A stretch of 53,397 nucleotides of DNA from DATFKA01 sp042095835 (GCA_042095835.1 JBELML010000027.1:1-53397); one strand, 5' to 3'. Shown: positions 39,813 to 49,170, counted from the first letter of the stretch. The notes: generated by a model not told the origin, from the sequence alone. Made by a program: numbers and translations.

Positions 39813-42116
39813 GTGGCTAATCAGCGAGTTCTAATCCCAATTGTTATCCTATTATTATGGTTAATCCCAAACCTGCTTCCAGGGCGTACGTTCTACCTCG
39901 ATCAATCTGGTGGATCGAATGGCAATAATGGCCTTAGTCCTGCTACTGCTTGGAAGGATTTGTTTAAAGTAAGAGCTGCATTACCCATGCCTGGCGACAC
40001 TTTTTTATTTAAATATGGAGAGCAATGGGAAGTAAGAAGTAACTATATCAACGCTTCTGGTTTGTTGAACCAACCAATTGTTTATGGGGCTTATGGTGAC
40101 CCTAATGATGGCTTACCAATTATTACTAATGTTACCAAAATTTCAGCCGCCGAAAATGCCGCTAATTGGTCAGAGGTAGAACCAAATATTTGGTATTTAC
40201 CCCTTGTGGAGCCACCTGGAAGATTCTTTTTGGATGGTGTTGAGCAATTGAGAGCTAATGCAGATAGCACCCTTGGTCTTATAGATAATGAAGGTGCTTT
40301 AGGGAAATGGTACTACGATACAACAGGTACAGACGGCTTATATCTATCGGAGAGCCAAAACCCAGCGACGCTGTACAGTGAATTTAGAGGATGTGAAGTG
40401 TTTTACTCGACTTTAATTGAATATGCGGATTATATTATTTTAGACCATTTAGATTTAAGAGGTGGGTCAGGAGCTGCAATAGCGATTATCGGAGGTAATC
40501 ACATTGAAGTTACGAATTGCAGAATAGGTCATTCGGGAGGTACGGGACTTTTTGCAACAGATATCTTAATCAGTGGTACTTATGAACCAAGTACAGACCT
40601 AACCATAAGCAATAATATTTTTGATTCTAATTTTCAATTCTTTTATGGATTGGGTTCAGAACGTGGCTGCGGAGATGGGATTAGGTTTGTATCGGGTGTC
40701 CAAAATTGTATTGCGTCAAATAATGAATTCTATAATTGGGCTCATAATGCTATCGAACTGCAAGATACGGCTGCACGAGGAGTTGGAGTGTCCAATAATA
40801 AATTTCATGATAATTATATCACCGCACCAGCTATCCCTTATGCTCATCCTTTTGGTGTAGATGGATTCCAAGGACAGTGTCAAAACAATGAATTTTATAG
40901 AAACTTAATAAAGGATTGCCGCACAACTTCACAAGTCAATGGTAACAACAACTGGGTACACCACAACATCATAGTGGGTATGAAAAATTCGCCTTCTAAG
41001 CCCAATGAACCTACCGCTTTTGCTTTTACACTGGGTACCTATGGTACAGGCTTTGTATCAGAAAACAACCGCTTTGATCATAATCTGATCATCGATACGG
41101 AGGAAGCAGCATTTCGTGTGCGGGATTTTGGTTTTGCCAACCAGGTGAAGAATAACCTCATTCGGAATAATATCATTTACGATTGTGGGAAGCAACCATT
41201 GGTATCTTCGATTTTTGGATATCAGGTAGGTACAGGGATCTTACTAAGGGATGATAGTAACGGAGGGGTAGGGCCAAATACCTTCCAAAATAACTTGTTC
41301 TTTAGTGATAGTGTAGGAGCCGAAATGGTATATGTAAGAGATTCTACTACCTACTATTCAGCTACGGAATTCAATGCTATCAATGGGCAAAATGGGAATA
41401 CCATCAGCGGGAATATAGAAGGAGACCCACTTTTTACAGACTACGATAATGAAGATTACGCTCCCTTGTCCAGTTCACCAGCAATTGATGCTGGAGTATC
41501 TACAGGTATCAACCTAGATTACGACCAGCAGGCGAGATTGGTAGGGAGCGCAGTCGATATTGGGCCTTTTGAAAACCCAGGCGTGATTTTGCCAGTACTT
41601 TACGCTAAGTTTGATGCAATTCTTAAAATAGACCAGTCGGTTCAATTGTTGTGGCAGACACTTTCGGAATGGAATGCTCATTCATTTATTATACAACGGC
41701 AAGTAGAAAAAGGACAATGGAAAAACCTAGGACAGGTCAAAGCAGCGAATAATGGCAATACCTATTCCAACTATAATTTTATAGATACTCAGGCTTTGCC
41801 AGGCGATAACTATTATCGATTGAAACAGGTAGATTTTGACGGAACTGTGCACTTCAGCTCCATAGTATCTATTACTCTTCCGTATACTAGAGAAATAATT
41901 GACCTGGTTTATCCGAACCCTGCTGTGGACTTTATTTTTCTTCCTACCCAAATATCTTCAGAACTGATTATAAGAGATGCTTTGGGAAGGATAGTTGCTA
42001 AATATGCCATAGGAGCTGGGAGTAGAGTTGATATATCTGCATTAGAATCGGGTACGTATTTCTTAGAATGGAAAGCTGAAGGAAAAGGGAAGTCAAGTAT
42101 TATTTATAAAAAATAA
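39813..42116 (+). CDS. Secreted parallel beta-helix protein with T9SS sorting domain
   Basis: 767 residues from a GTG at 39813; no in-frame ATG fits, and this start gives a full signal peptide (VLIPIVILLLWLI, about residues 6-18). It is followed by FYLDQSGGSNGNNGLSPATAW, the usual opening of right-handed beta-helix proteins. Helix coils rich in N-N-x-F and I-x-N-N-x-I repeats fill about residues 190-590. A fibronectin-like segment comes next, then a C-terminal type IX sorting domain (LVYPNPAVDF ... TYFLEWKAEG). Polysaccharide lyase or binding activity is likely for this fold, but no catalytic site is identified. The transcript ends at the hairpin at 42115-42148. Confidence 0.9.
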   Translation: MANQRVLIPIVILLLWLIPNLLPGRTFYLDQSGGSNGNNGLSPATAWKDLFKVRAALPMPGDTFLFKYGEQWEVRSNYINASGLLNQPIVYGAYGDPNDGLPIITNVTKISAAENAANWSEVEPNIWYLPLVEPPGRFFLDGVEQLRANADSTLGLIDNEGALGKWYYDTTGTDGLYLSESQNPATLYSEFRGCEVFYSTLIEYADYIILDHLDLRGGSGAAIAIIGGNHIEVTNCRIGHSGGTGLFATDILISGTYEPSTDLTISNNIFDSNFQFFYGLGSERGCGDGIRFVSGVQNCIASNNEFYNWAHNAIELQDTAARGVGVSNNKFHDNYITAPAIPYAHPFGVDGFQGQCQNNEFYRNLIKDCRTTSQVNGNNNWVHHNIIVGMKNSPSKPNEPTAFAFTLGTYGTGFVSENNRFDHNLIIDTEEAAFRVRDFGFANQVKNNLIRNNIIYDCGKQPLVSSIFGYQVGTGILLRDDSNGGVGPNTFQNNLFFSDSVGAEMVYVRDSTTYYSATEFNAINGQNGNTISGNIEGDPLFTDYDNEDYAPLSSSPAIDAGVSTGINLDYDQQARLVGSAVDIGPFENPGVILPVLYAKFDAILKIDQSVQLLWQTLSEWNAHSFIIQRQVEKGQWKNLGQVKAANNGNTYSNYNFIDTQALPGDNYYRLKQVDFDGTVHFSSIVSITLPYTREIIDLVYPNPAVDFIFLPTQISSELIIRDALGRIVAKYAIGAGSRVDISALESGTYFLEWKAEGKGKSSIIYKK

Positions 42117-42148
42117 GAACCTATACTCCATCGAGAATATAGGTTCTT
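42115..42148. terminator. Bidirectional terminator hairpin
   Basis: Perfect 11-bp inverted repeat AAGAACCTATA (42115-42125) and TATAGGTTCTT (42138-42148). The 12-nt loop can itself pair CTC with GAG. It overlaps the stop codon of the beta-helix gene and lies 21 bp from the end of the convergent glycine-rich gene. Confidence 0.75.
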
Positions 42149-42169
42149 AGAATAGGTTGTAGACGAGAA

Positions 42170-42448
42170 CTATTTAGACATAGCTTGTTTGATCAAGCCA
42201 ATAATGGCCATCACAGCACCACCACCTACGCCACCACTAGCAATACTGCCCAGAATCCCTGCTAAATCCATTCCTCCACCGGTAGCTACACCTAGCATAC
42301 CCAATAGTTGTCCTCCTAGACCTCCACCGAGAATCCCTACTAAGGAGTTCCCAAGCGTACCCAAGGAGTATTTTTTAAGTAAAGAACCTGCTACGTTTCC
42401 ACCTACGGCTCCACTTACAAGTTGAATGATTAATGGTAAAATGTCCAT
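42170..42448 (-). CDS. Small glycine-rich hydrophobic protein
   Basis: 92 residues from the ATG at 42448. The frame runs upstream to 42553, but the extra part is not membrane-like and lies in the gap before the Uma2 gene. About 30% of residues are Gly, in hydrophobic stretches such as LVSGAVGGNVAGSLL, GILGGGLGGQLLGML and GSIASGGVGGGAVMAI, suggesting two or three packed glycine-zipper helices. Glycine-zipper proteins include membrane stress and pore-like proteins. I do not recognise this one. It is a monocistronic gene with a terminator shared with the convergent beta-helix gene. Confidence 0.75.
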   Translation of the reverse strand: MDILPLIIQLVSGAVGGNVAGSLLKKYSLGTLGNSLVGILGGGLGGQLLGMLGVATGGGMDLAGILGSIASGGVGGGAVMAIIGLIKQAMSK

Positions 42449-42610
42449 CTTAAAATTGGTTTTAATTAAAGAAATAAGGTTTCTATATTTGATTGAATAC
42501 ACACAATTAAAACGTGGATATTTTGCAAAAGTCACAAAACAAGATGCACCCATATTCCTATGGGTTTTGTATCAGAAAAGCTGTATCTTTCTAAGAAATA
42601 ACCTGATAAA

Positions 42611-43183
42611 ATGGATGTTGCTGTAAAGCCTACGGTAAAGCGAATGAAGTTTGATGTACACGCCTATCATCAATTGATAGCTTCAGGTATCCTACCTCCT
42701 GATCAGAAAGTAGAGTTAATCGATGGTGAAATTATAGAGATGAGTCCAGTAAATAGTTTACATGCGGGTATTGTAAAAAAAATTAGCAGATTGTTTTACA
42801 GTAATACCAACTCTCAAGAAATAATTGTTAGTGTTCAGGACCCTATACTTCTCGACGAGTATTCAGAGCCTCAGCCAGATTTGGCCCTTTTACAATACCG
42901 TGCTGATATTTATACAAAGTCACACCCAAGCCCTGAAGAAATATTGCTACTAGTCGAGGTGTCAAACTCAACTCTAGATATCGACAAAAAGATCAAGCTG
43001 CCATTATATGCCCAGGCATCCATCCCAGAGGTGTGGATCATCAATTTGGTTGATGAACAAGTAGAGGTGTACAGCAAACCTAAGCATCAGATTTATACGC
43101 AGACCAATATCTATCAGGCAGGCGATATTGTTGCCAATACCTTCCTGCCCGAATTGAAGGTAGATGATATCTTTATTCCTTAA
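42611..43183 (+). CDS. Uma2 family (DUF820) PD-(D/E)XK nuclease-fold protein
   Basis: 190 residues. Uma2 pattern: YHQLIASGIL, VELIDGEIIEMSPVNSLHA, then a nuclease-like core with the Asp in EPQPDLALL, the Glu in LLVEVSNSTLDIDKKIK, and PEVWIINL. These match the predicted restriction-endonuclease-like active site. The family is expanded in cyanobacteria and present in Bacteroidota; real substrates are unknown. No neighbouring antitoxin or methylase is seen. It stands alone between genes of opposite orientation. Confidence 0.9.
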   Translation: MDVAVKPTVKRMKFDVHAYHQLIASGILPPDQKVELIDGEIIEMSPVNSLHAGIVKKISRLFYSNTNSQEIIVSVQDPILLDEYSEPQPDLALLQYRADIYTKSHPSPEEILLLVEVSNSTLDIDKKIKLPLYAQASIPEVWIINLVDEQVEVYSKPKHQIYTQTNIYQAGDIVANTFLPELKVDDIFIP

Positions 43184-43269
43184 GGAGCACTTCAATTGCT
43201 CTTTCTAGCATTCTATCTCGGCAATTGATTTGCCCTAAAATAAAACTTCTGAGGTAGAATGAACAGTTT

Positions 43270-43965
43270 TTATACAATCAATTTATAGCCTACACCGCGT
43301 ACATTCACAATCTCTAATTTGGGGTCTCGTTTTAAATACTTCCTCAATTTTGTGATGAAAACGTCCATACTTCTAGCATTAAAAACCGAATCGTCGCCCC
43401 ATAGATCAAGCAAGATGGGTTTGCGCTCCATTACCTGATTTTGGTATTGGCACAGGCGTTGTAGGATTTCGGCTTCGCGGTGTGTAAGTTTTTGCTCCTT
43501 GTCTTGAAAAATCAATAACTGCTTGGGATGATTAAAGGTGAATTGGCCAATCTGCCAAATTTCTTGATGAGGATGTTCTTGTTGGGCGTATAGCTTTTTA
43601 CTTCTCAAGAGGGCATGTATACGGACAATCAATTCCTCCATTTTAAAAGGTTTCTTGAGGTAGTCGTTGGCCCCAATTTCGAAACCTTTCACGACATCTT
43701 TTACTTGAGAGCGAGCAGTGAGGAAAATAATGGGCGTCCACTCATCTATCTTGCGGATTTCTTCGGCTAGGGTGAAGCCATCTTTCAAGGGCATCATCAC
43801 ATCAAGGATACAAACATCGGGCTGCCAAGTTTGGTAAGCCTCCCAACCTGTTACACCATTTTCACAGTACTGTACACTAAAGTGGCGCGTCTCCAGACTT
43901 TCTTTGATGATCTCACCTAGCGTTGTTTCGTCTTCGACCAACAATAATTTCACAAGTTTGCTCAT
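43270..43965 (-). CDS. OmpR/PhoB-family response regulator
   Basis: 231 residues. The receiver has EDE (residues 11-13), the phospho-acceptor D55 (ILDVMMPLKDG) and a Lys in LKKPFKMEE. The winged-helix DNA-binding domain spans about 125-231 (LTHREAEILQRLC, SMDVFITKLRKYL, VNVRGVGYKL). It overlaps the kinase gene by 4 bp (ATGA) and is surely its partner. Proteins of this family bind tandem direct repeats spaced one helical turn apart. Such repeats lie upstream of the kinase gene at 45511-45545, which suggests autoregulation. Confidence 0.95.
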   Translation of the reverse strand: MSKLVKLLLVEDETTLGEIIKESLETRHFSVQYCENGVTGWEAYQTWQPDVCILDVMMPLKDGFTLAEEIRKIDEWTPIIFLTARSQVKDVVKGFEIGANDYLKKPFKMEELIVRIHALLRSKKLYAQQEHPHQEIWQIGQFTFNHPKQLLIFQDKEQKLTHREAEILQRLCQYQNQVMERKPILLDLWGDDSVFNARSMDVFITKLRKYLKRDPKLEIVNVRGVGYKLIV

Positions 43966-45467
43966 ACTCTAGGTAAACTGATTTTAAAGGTTGTTCCGTG
44001 ATCAATTTCGCTATCGAGACTGATGTCTCCTTGGTGCTTTTCGATGATCTGTTTGACATAATGCAGGCCCAGGCCAAAGCCTTTAACATTGTGCAGATTT
44101 CCAGTTGGTACCCGATAAAATTTATCGAAAATGGATTTCTGATGTGCTTTAGGTATGCCGATACCTTGATCTTGGATTTCTAACAAAATATTGTGATCCG
44201 TTTCTTTTGCTTTGATCTCTATTTGCACCTCTGCCTTAGAATATTTGATAGCATTATCCAGGATATTATTCAGTACGTTGTAGAAGTGGATACGATCAAG
44301 TTTAAGAATGGGATTATGCAGCTGATTGTCAAAATCAATATGGACCGGTTTCTGTCTTGGTACCTGATGGTGCTGTATCAGGTCATTGATCATTTCTTCT
44401 ACATTGACCGTTTCTTTGTTTAGGGAAAAGGTGTCTTTTTCATAAACAGCAATATTCAGTACCTTTTCAACCATGTTGGTCAGTCGATCCAGTTCTTTTT
44501 GGAAAATACCCAGATAGCGTACGGTTTTTTGTTTGTCTTCCAGGCCCTTGAAATTGAGCAAAGCTTCGTTGGCGGTAGAGAGGATAGAAATGGGCGTCTT
44601 CAGCTCATGCGTCATATTATTGATGAAATCATTCTTGACCTCAGCGAGCTGTTTTTGTTTGAAGATAATTTGGAGCATGTATAAAAAACTGCCCACCATA
44701 ATGCCAATAAGTAGGAGGGAAATCCCTATAGAAAAACCCATTTTCTTTAGGAGGAAAAGCGTTTGCCTCGGAAAATTAGCTTGGATTTGGTACCCTAAAG
44801 GCAGGATGCCGGTCTGCGCTTTGATGGTATACGCTTTTTTGAAAGGCACCTCAGATAAGCGGCTATCTATCAGGCTATCGGCTTTAAAAAGCTCTAATTG
44901 ATAATGACTTTGTAGGAGCCGCTTGTTCAATTCTAGGGCATAGATGCTATCTAGTTTTTGCAGATTGAGATTATCATCTAAAATACTCATGAACACCTTT
45001 TCTACAAAACTTTGGGCCTCCGGCAAGACGATTGGATTGGTATTGGAATTAAGTCTGACTGCTCTTTTACTTCCAGCTATGCTAGTACTATCCTCCAGCT
45101 GTACAAAGGTGCTGATTGTGATATTACTTTTGAGTGTATCTAATTGAATAGCAGGGAAACTCTCACGGATATGGCCTATTGCTTCATTCGAGGAAGTAAA
45201 GCTGAAATCAGATATACGGATATTCTTTTTGGTCAAGCTGTCCTGAGGAATATGGGCATGATCCAGAGAATCACCTAGGAGTATAAGTGCTCTTGTTTCT
45301 CCAAACATCATTTGTTCGACTGCTTCCTCTAGTCCTTCTTGAATACCCTTTTTGAAATCTGCCTGATTGATCAGAAAATTACTTCTCAGCCAGTAAGCTT
45401 GAAAAAGGATCAAACCCAGATTAGCTAGCAGAGCGAGGACTAAGATATGTTGTATTCTACGCTTCAT
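43962..45467 (-). CDS. Membrane sensor histidine kinase
   Basis: 501 residues from the ATG at 45467 (MKRRIQHI); an ATG 30 bp upstream at 45497 is possible but less typical. One membrane helix at about 5-25, a periplasmic sensor region of about 210 residues, a second helix near 240-262, then HisKA with H287 (NNMTHELKTPIS), and HATPase with NILDNAIKYS, DQGIGIP and GFGLGLHY. There is no recognised sensor fold in the periplasmic part. It is divergent from a GLPGLI/outer-membrane receptor pair, a common Bacteroidota arrangement, so envelope stress or metal sensing is a possible job. Confidence 0.93.
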   Translation of the reverse strand: MKRRIQHILVLALLANLGLILFQAYWLRSNFLINQADFKKGIQEGLEEAVEQMMFGETRALILLGDSLDHAHIPQDSLTKKNIRISDFSFTSSNEAIGHIRESFPAIQLDTLKSNITISTFVQLEDSTSIAGSKRAVRLNSNTNPIVLPEAQSFVEKVFMSILDDNLNLQKLDSIYALELNKRLLQSHYQLELFKADSLIDSRLSEVPFKKAYTIKAQTGILPLGYQIQANFPRQTLFLLKKMGFSIGISLLLIGIMVGSFLYMLQIIFKQKQLAEVKNDFINNMTHELKTPISILSTANEALLNFKGLEDKQKTVRYLGIFQKELDRLTNMVEKVLNIAVYEKDTFSLNKETVNVEEMINDLIQHHQVPRQKPVHIDFDNQLHNPILKLDRIHFYNVLNNILDNAIKYSKAEVQIEIKAKETDHNILLEIQDQGIGIPKAHQKSIFDKFYRVPTGNLHNVKGFGLGLHYVKQIIEKHQGDISLDSEIDHGTTFKISLPRV

Positions 45468-45510
45468 GGATTCCAAAATTAAGTTATTCTTCCTCAATAA
45501 ATGGCCTGCT

Positions 45511-45545
45511 TAACACTAGATAACACTAAATAACGGAGGCTTAAC
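45511..45545. promoter_or_regulatory. Four phased TAAC direct repeats (probable response-regulator sites)
   Basis: TAAC occurs at 45511, 45521, 45531 and 45542, spacing 10, 10 and 11 bp. The first two units are nearly identical (TAACACTAGA, TAACACTAAA). One-helical-turn spacing is what tandem OmpR/PhoB dimers need. The array is 44 bp from the kinase start and 55 bp from the GLPGLI start, so it could control both divergent units. Confidence 0.6.
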
Positions 45546-45565
45546 CCTCTTTCTCGTAGAGCTAT

Positions 45566-45577
45566 TGCAAATTTGCA
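45566..45577. promoter_or_regulatory. 12-bp perfect palindrome upstream of GLPGLI gene
   Basis: TGCAAATTTGCA, 23-34 bp before the GLPGLI ATG, just downstream of the TAAC array. It could be an operator half or a promoter-overlapping site. No regulator is known for it. Confidence 0.35.
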
Positions 45578-45599
45578 TCAACAACAAAATCGAAATCAT

Positions 45600-46370
45600 A
45601 TGCAAAAGTTAAGTTTACTATGCTGTATTTGTCTATTGTCTTTTTCCCTTTACGCTCAGAAAGAGGGCGAAGTAGTATTCAAGGAAGTCATGAAAATCGA
45701 AATCCAACTTCCTGAAGATAGTCCCATTTCAGCCGAAGAGCTCAAAAAAATGATGCCTAGTGAGCAAATCACTAAACGAGTGCTCTATTTTACAGAAAAG
45801 GCTACCCTCTACACGGCGCTACCTGAGACAGAAGAGGCACACAATGAGTTCAGCCATGAAGGTGAGGGGGTACGTTTTGAGATGAAGATAATGGGCGGCA
45901 GCTCAGAAAATAAAGTCTTTGTGGATTTACAAAAGGAGACCTTGATCCAGCAGCAGGATTTCATGGGCAAAACCTTTATCATAAAAGATGACGAACCCAA
46001 GCTACCTTGGAAACTCAGTACAGAGCAAAAAGAAATATTGGGCTATACCTGCTGTAAAGCCACCGCAACAATGGAGGAGAGAGAAGTTGAAGCTTGGTTT
46101 ACCACAGCTCTAGCGGTTCCTTCTGGTCCCGATAGCTATTATGGGCTACCTGGGATGATCCTAGAGGTCAACAGTAAAAGCGAGGCTGGAGCGCGTAAGA
46201 TCATAGCTACAGCGATCAATGAAAAGACCCTGGAAAAGGACTTGATCGTAGCACCCAACAAAGGCAAAAAGGTCAACTCTGATCAATTCCGCAAGATCGT
46301 TGAGGAAAAGACGAAGGAAATGCAAGAACAAATGGGTGGTCGTAATGGTACCATGATTATCCGGGGGTAA
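45600..46370 (+). CDS. GLPGLI family protein
   Basis: 256 residues from the ATG at 45600; an in-frame TTG lies at 45573. A signal peptide covers about residues 1-20 (SLYAQ). The family name motif appears as YYGLPGMILEV (about 181-191), preceded by the Cys pair in GYTCCKA and by VEAWFTT. GLPGLI proteins are exported Bacteroidota proteins of unknown biochemical function, encoded beside outer-membrane receptors; the pair here continues with the beta-barrel gene 77 bp downstream. The first part is rich in Glu and Lys. A role in metal handling is often guessed, but nothing here proves it. Confidence 0.92.
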   Translation: MQKLSLLCCICLLSFSLYAQKEGEVVFKEVMKIEIQLPEDSPISAEELKKMMPSEQITKRVLYFTEKATLYTALPETEEAHNEFSHEGEGVRFEMKIMGGSSENKVFVDLQKETLIQQQDFMGKTFIIKDDEPKLPWKLSTEQKEILGYTCCKATATMEEREVEAWFTTALAVPSGPDSYYGLPGMILEVNSKSEAGARKIIATAINEKTLEKDLIVAPNKGKKVNSDQFRKIVEEKTKEMQEQMGGRNGTMIIRG

Positions 46371-46402
46371 AACAAGAATTTAAATCAATCATCCGACTGT
46401 TT

Positions 46403-46431
46403 AAGGGCAGTGTATTCAATTACTTGCCCTT
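46403..46431 (+). other. Intercistronic hairpin
   Basis: AAGGGCA (46403-46409) pairs with TGCCCTT (46425-46431) across a 15-nt loop, in the 77-bp gap between the GLPGLI and receptor genes. There is no long T run after it, so attenuation or mRNA processing is more likely than full termination. Confidence 0.4.
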
Positions 46432-46447
46432 CTTTAAATTAAATGTT

Positions 46448-49168
46448 ATGCGTCATCAACATTTACACTATACGCTATTGCTTATGCTATGCAGTTGCTT
46501 AGTGACTGCTCAATCTGTCTCTATTCGAGGTCTTGTACAAGATACTTTAGAAACACCATTGGCTGGTGCATCTGTGGTACTGCTTAATGCTAAAGATTCG
46601 CTACTCGAAAAATTCGCGCTGACCGAAGGAGATGGACGTTTTGAAATACCACGTATCGGCAAAGGCCAATATATAGTACAAGCCTCTTTTCTGGGATATA
46701 AAACCTTTAGCCAATTGGTGGATTTGACCCAGGATGAAGACTTGACCATTCAACTGGAAGCCGTAGTGCAAGACATCGATGAGGTGACCATTGACGCAGA
46801 ACGAATACCTATACAGATTGATGGAGATACCATAAAGTACAATACAGAAGCCTTCCAGACTCGACCGAATGCTAGTGTTGAAGAGCTACTCAAGAAGCTA
46901 CCAGGAGTCGAAGTCGATCGAGATGGTTCGATCCGAGCGCAAGGAGAGGAAGTATCGAAGGTATTAGTAGATGGGAAAGAGTTTTTTGGCGATGATCCCC
47001 AAATTGCTACCAAAAACCTACCCGCTGATATTGTTGATCAAGTTCAGGTTTTTGACGAGCAGTCCGAAACGGCCCAATTTACGGGTGTAGATGATGGCGA
47101 ACGAGAAAAAACAATCAACCTTTCCTTAAAGGAAGGCAAAAAACAAGGCGCATTTGGCAATATCGAAGCGGGCTATGGTAGCGATAGTCGCTATAGCGGA
47201 AAAGCGAACATCAACCGTTTCTCCAAGAAAATGCAATGGTCTACGATTGGGCGCCTCAACAACGTCAATGAGCAAGGGTTTACCATCCAGGATTATTTCA
47301 ACTTGATGGGAGGTATGTCTGCGGTGATGTCGGGTGGTATGACTATAGATCCAGCGGAGTTGGGGATTTCATTAAATGGAGATGATCGCCGCCAAGGTTT
47401 TTTGACCACCGGATCTATTGGCTCCAATTTGAATTACGATTTTAATAAAAAGACGGATCTGTCGCTCAATTATTTTTATAACTATTTCGATCGGGAAGAG
47501 GATCGCATCCTGAGCCGTACCAGTTTCCTGGAAGAGGGCGCATCTTTTGATACCAGAGACCAAAGTTCTGAACAAACACTTAACAAGAATCATCGATTGA
47601 ATACTCGGTTCCGGCATGAATTTGACTCTACGCAAAATATCCAACTACGACTAAATATGGGCTTCAATGATCGAACATTAGATCGAACAAGCCTGCAAGA
47701 AACTTTTCTAGAAAAGAACCTGCTCCAAAATAGTGCGGAGCAATCGAATAATACCCAGAATCAGAATTTTGATTTTACTTTATCTGGTTTATATCGCAAA
47801 CGATTCAAAAAGAAAGGCCGTTCTTTTGTCACTAATCTACGCTTAGGAAATCGCCTTAATGATGGAGAGGCGATCATCAATACAACAAGTCAGTTTTTGG
47901 ATGTCTCCGAGGATCTGATCCAAGAGCAATTGATCGATAATGAACGTTGGAATTATGAAGGGCGATTGACCTACACCGAGCCATTGAGTAAATCCAGTTA
48001 TTTATCTTTCAATTATCGGAGAAGTAATTATGAAGAAGATGCTAGCAAGGATTTCTTTGATATTGTAGCGGAGCAGACGATCCCGAATACTCTATTATCC
48101 AATCGATTCATCAGCGATTACACTATCGATAGAGGAGGAGCCGCCCTGCAATGGAACAAGAAAAAAATGCAATTGCGGCTAAGCCTAGATGCTCAGGTGG
48201 CTCAACTTCAAGGCGACTTTCTCGCAGAAGCTCCTCTATTACGTAGAACATTTAGAAATTGGCTCCCTAGCCTCAATTGGAATATAGAATTTAGGGATGG
48301 GAAAAGTATGAACATTCGATATCTTACCGACTTACGGGAGCCCTCGATGCGACAGTTACAGCCCGTCGTTGATAACAGCAATCCACTCCTCATTTATGAA
48401 GGAAACCCAGCACTCAAGCCTACTTATAATCACAATATTTCTATTCAGAATATGTGGTTTGACCAGTTCTCTTTCACTAGTGTTTTTGCCTACTTTAACC
48501 TAACTTATGCTAAGGACCAGATCACGAATGCAAGGGTGATCAATGACAACTTGCAGCAAGTCATACAACCTGTGAACGTAGATGATAATATCTTGGTGAA
48601 TGGTCAATTCTCTTTTAGCACACCCATTCGACCGATTAAAACCAATATGAGTATTAGAGCCAATGGGAACTACAATAATGGGATCCTATTCGTAAATGGC
48701 ATTGAGAATGATGTTGATCAAGTCAACACCAATGTGACTTTAGCGCTAAGCAATCGCAAACAAGAGGTGCTTGGACTGGAGATTGGCTCTACCATCGGTT
48801 ACACCGACACCAAGTACTCCATTAGCACTGCCTTTGATCAGCAATTTATTAATCAATCCTACTTTGCCGATCTCTCTTTGAATATAAAAAACAAGTGGAT
48901 GATCGAATCGGATATCAGTCATACGGTTTATCCAGCTGTGAGTTTTGGAGCAGCCCAGGAGTTTACCTTATGGCAAGCCAGTATCAGTCGAACTTTAACA
49001 AAAGATGAAAGTTTGAGCATTGCTATCAAGGCTTTTGATTTGCTGAATCAGAACGTAGGTTTGAACCGCATTGCTCAGGCCAACTTTGTTCAGGAGGAGC
49101 AAGTGCAGTCGATTGGTCGATACTTTATGTTGAGTTTGAAATACCGATTGAGGCGTTTTGGGTCGTGA
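46448..49168 (+). CDS. Outer-membrane beta-barrel receptor (TonB-dependent-like, OMP_b-brl_3 type)
   Basis: 906 residues from the ATG at 46448; an in-frame TTG lies at 46424. Signal peptide ends near VTAQ (about residue 21). A CarboxypepD_reg-like domain spans about 24-105 (IRGLVQDTLETPLAGASVVLL), then a plug-like domain (VEELLKKLPGVEVDRDGSI, KVLVDGKEFFGDDP), and a large barrel ending LSLKYRLRRFGS. It belongs to the group of TonB-receptor relatives that pair with GLPGLI proteins. The ligand is unknown. Probably controlled by the adjacent two-component system. Confidence 0.92.
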   Translation: MRHQHLHYTLLLMLCSCLVTAQSVSIRGLVQDTLETPLAGASVVLLNAKDSLLEKFALTEGDGRFEIPRIGKGQYIVQASFLGYKTFSQLVDLTQDEDLTIQLEAVVQDIDEVTIDAERIPIQIDGDTIKYNTEAFQTRPNASVEELLKKLPGVEVDRDGSIRAQGEEVSKVLVDGKEFFGDDPQIATKNLPADIVDQVQVFDEQSETAQFTGVDDGEREKTINLSLKEGKKQGAFGNIEAGYGSDSRYSGKANINRFSKKMQWSTIGRLNNVNEQGFTIQDYFNLMGGMSAVMSGGMTIDPAELGISLNGDDRRQGFLTTGSIGSNLNYDFNKKTDLSLNYFYNYFDREEDRILSRTSFLEEGASFDTRDQSSEQTLNKNHRLNTRFRHEFDSTQNIQLRLNMGFNDRTLDRTSLQETFLEKNLLQNSAEQSNNTQNQNFDFTLSGLYRKRFKKKGRSFVTNLRLGNRLNDGEAIINTTSQFLDVSEDLIQEQLIDNERWNYEGRLTYTEPLSKSSYLSFNYRRSNYEEDASKDFFDIVAEQTIPNTLLSNRFISDYTIDRGGAALQWNKKKMQLRLSLDAQVAQLQGDFLAEAPLLRRTFRNWLPSLNWNIEFRDGKSMNIRYLTDLREPSMRQLQPVVDNSNPLLIYEGNPALKPTYNHNISIQNMWFDQFSFTSVFAYFNLTYAKDQITNARVINDNLQQVIQPVNVDDNILVNGQFSFSTPIRPIKTNMSIRANGNYNNGILFVNGIENDVDQVNTNVTLALSNRKQEVLGLEIGSTIGYTDTKYSISTAFDQQFINQSYFADLSLNIKNKWMIESDISHTVYPAVSFGAAQEFTLWQASISRTLTKDESLSIAIKAFDLLNQNVGLNRIAQANFVQEEQVQSIGRYFMLSLKYRLRRFGS

Positions 49169-49170
49169 TT

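Noticed and set aside
42189..42425. Proline-rich 78-codon frame on the plus strand
   Set aside because: The Pro codons are the complement of Gly codons of the glycine-rich gene.
44533..44901. 122-codon open frame opposite the sensor kinase
   Set aside because: Antisense to the HisKA and second-membrane-helix region; composition reflects the complementary strand.
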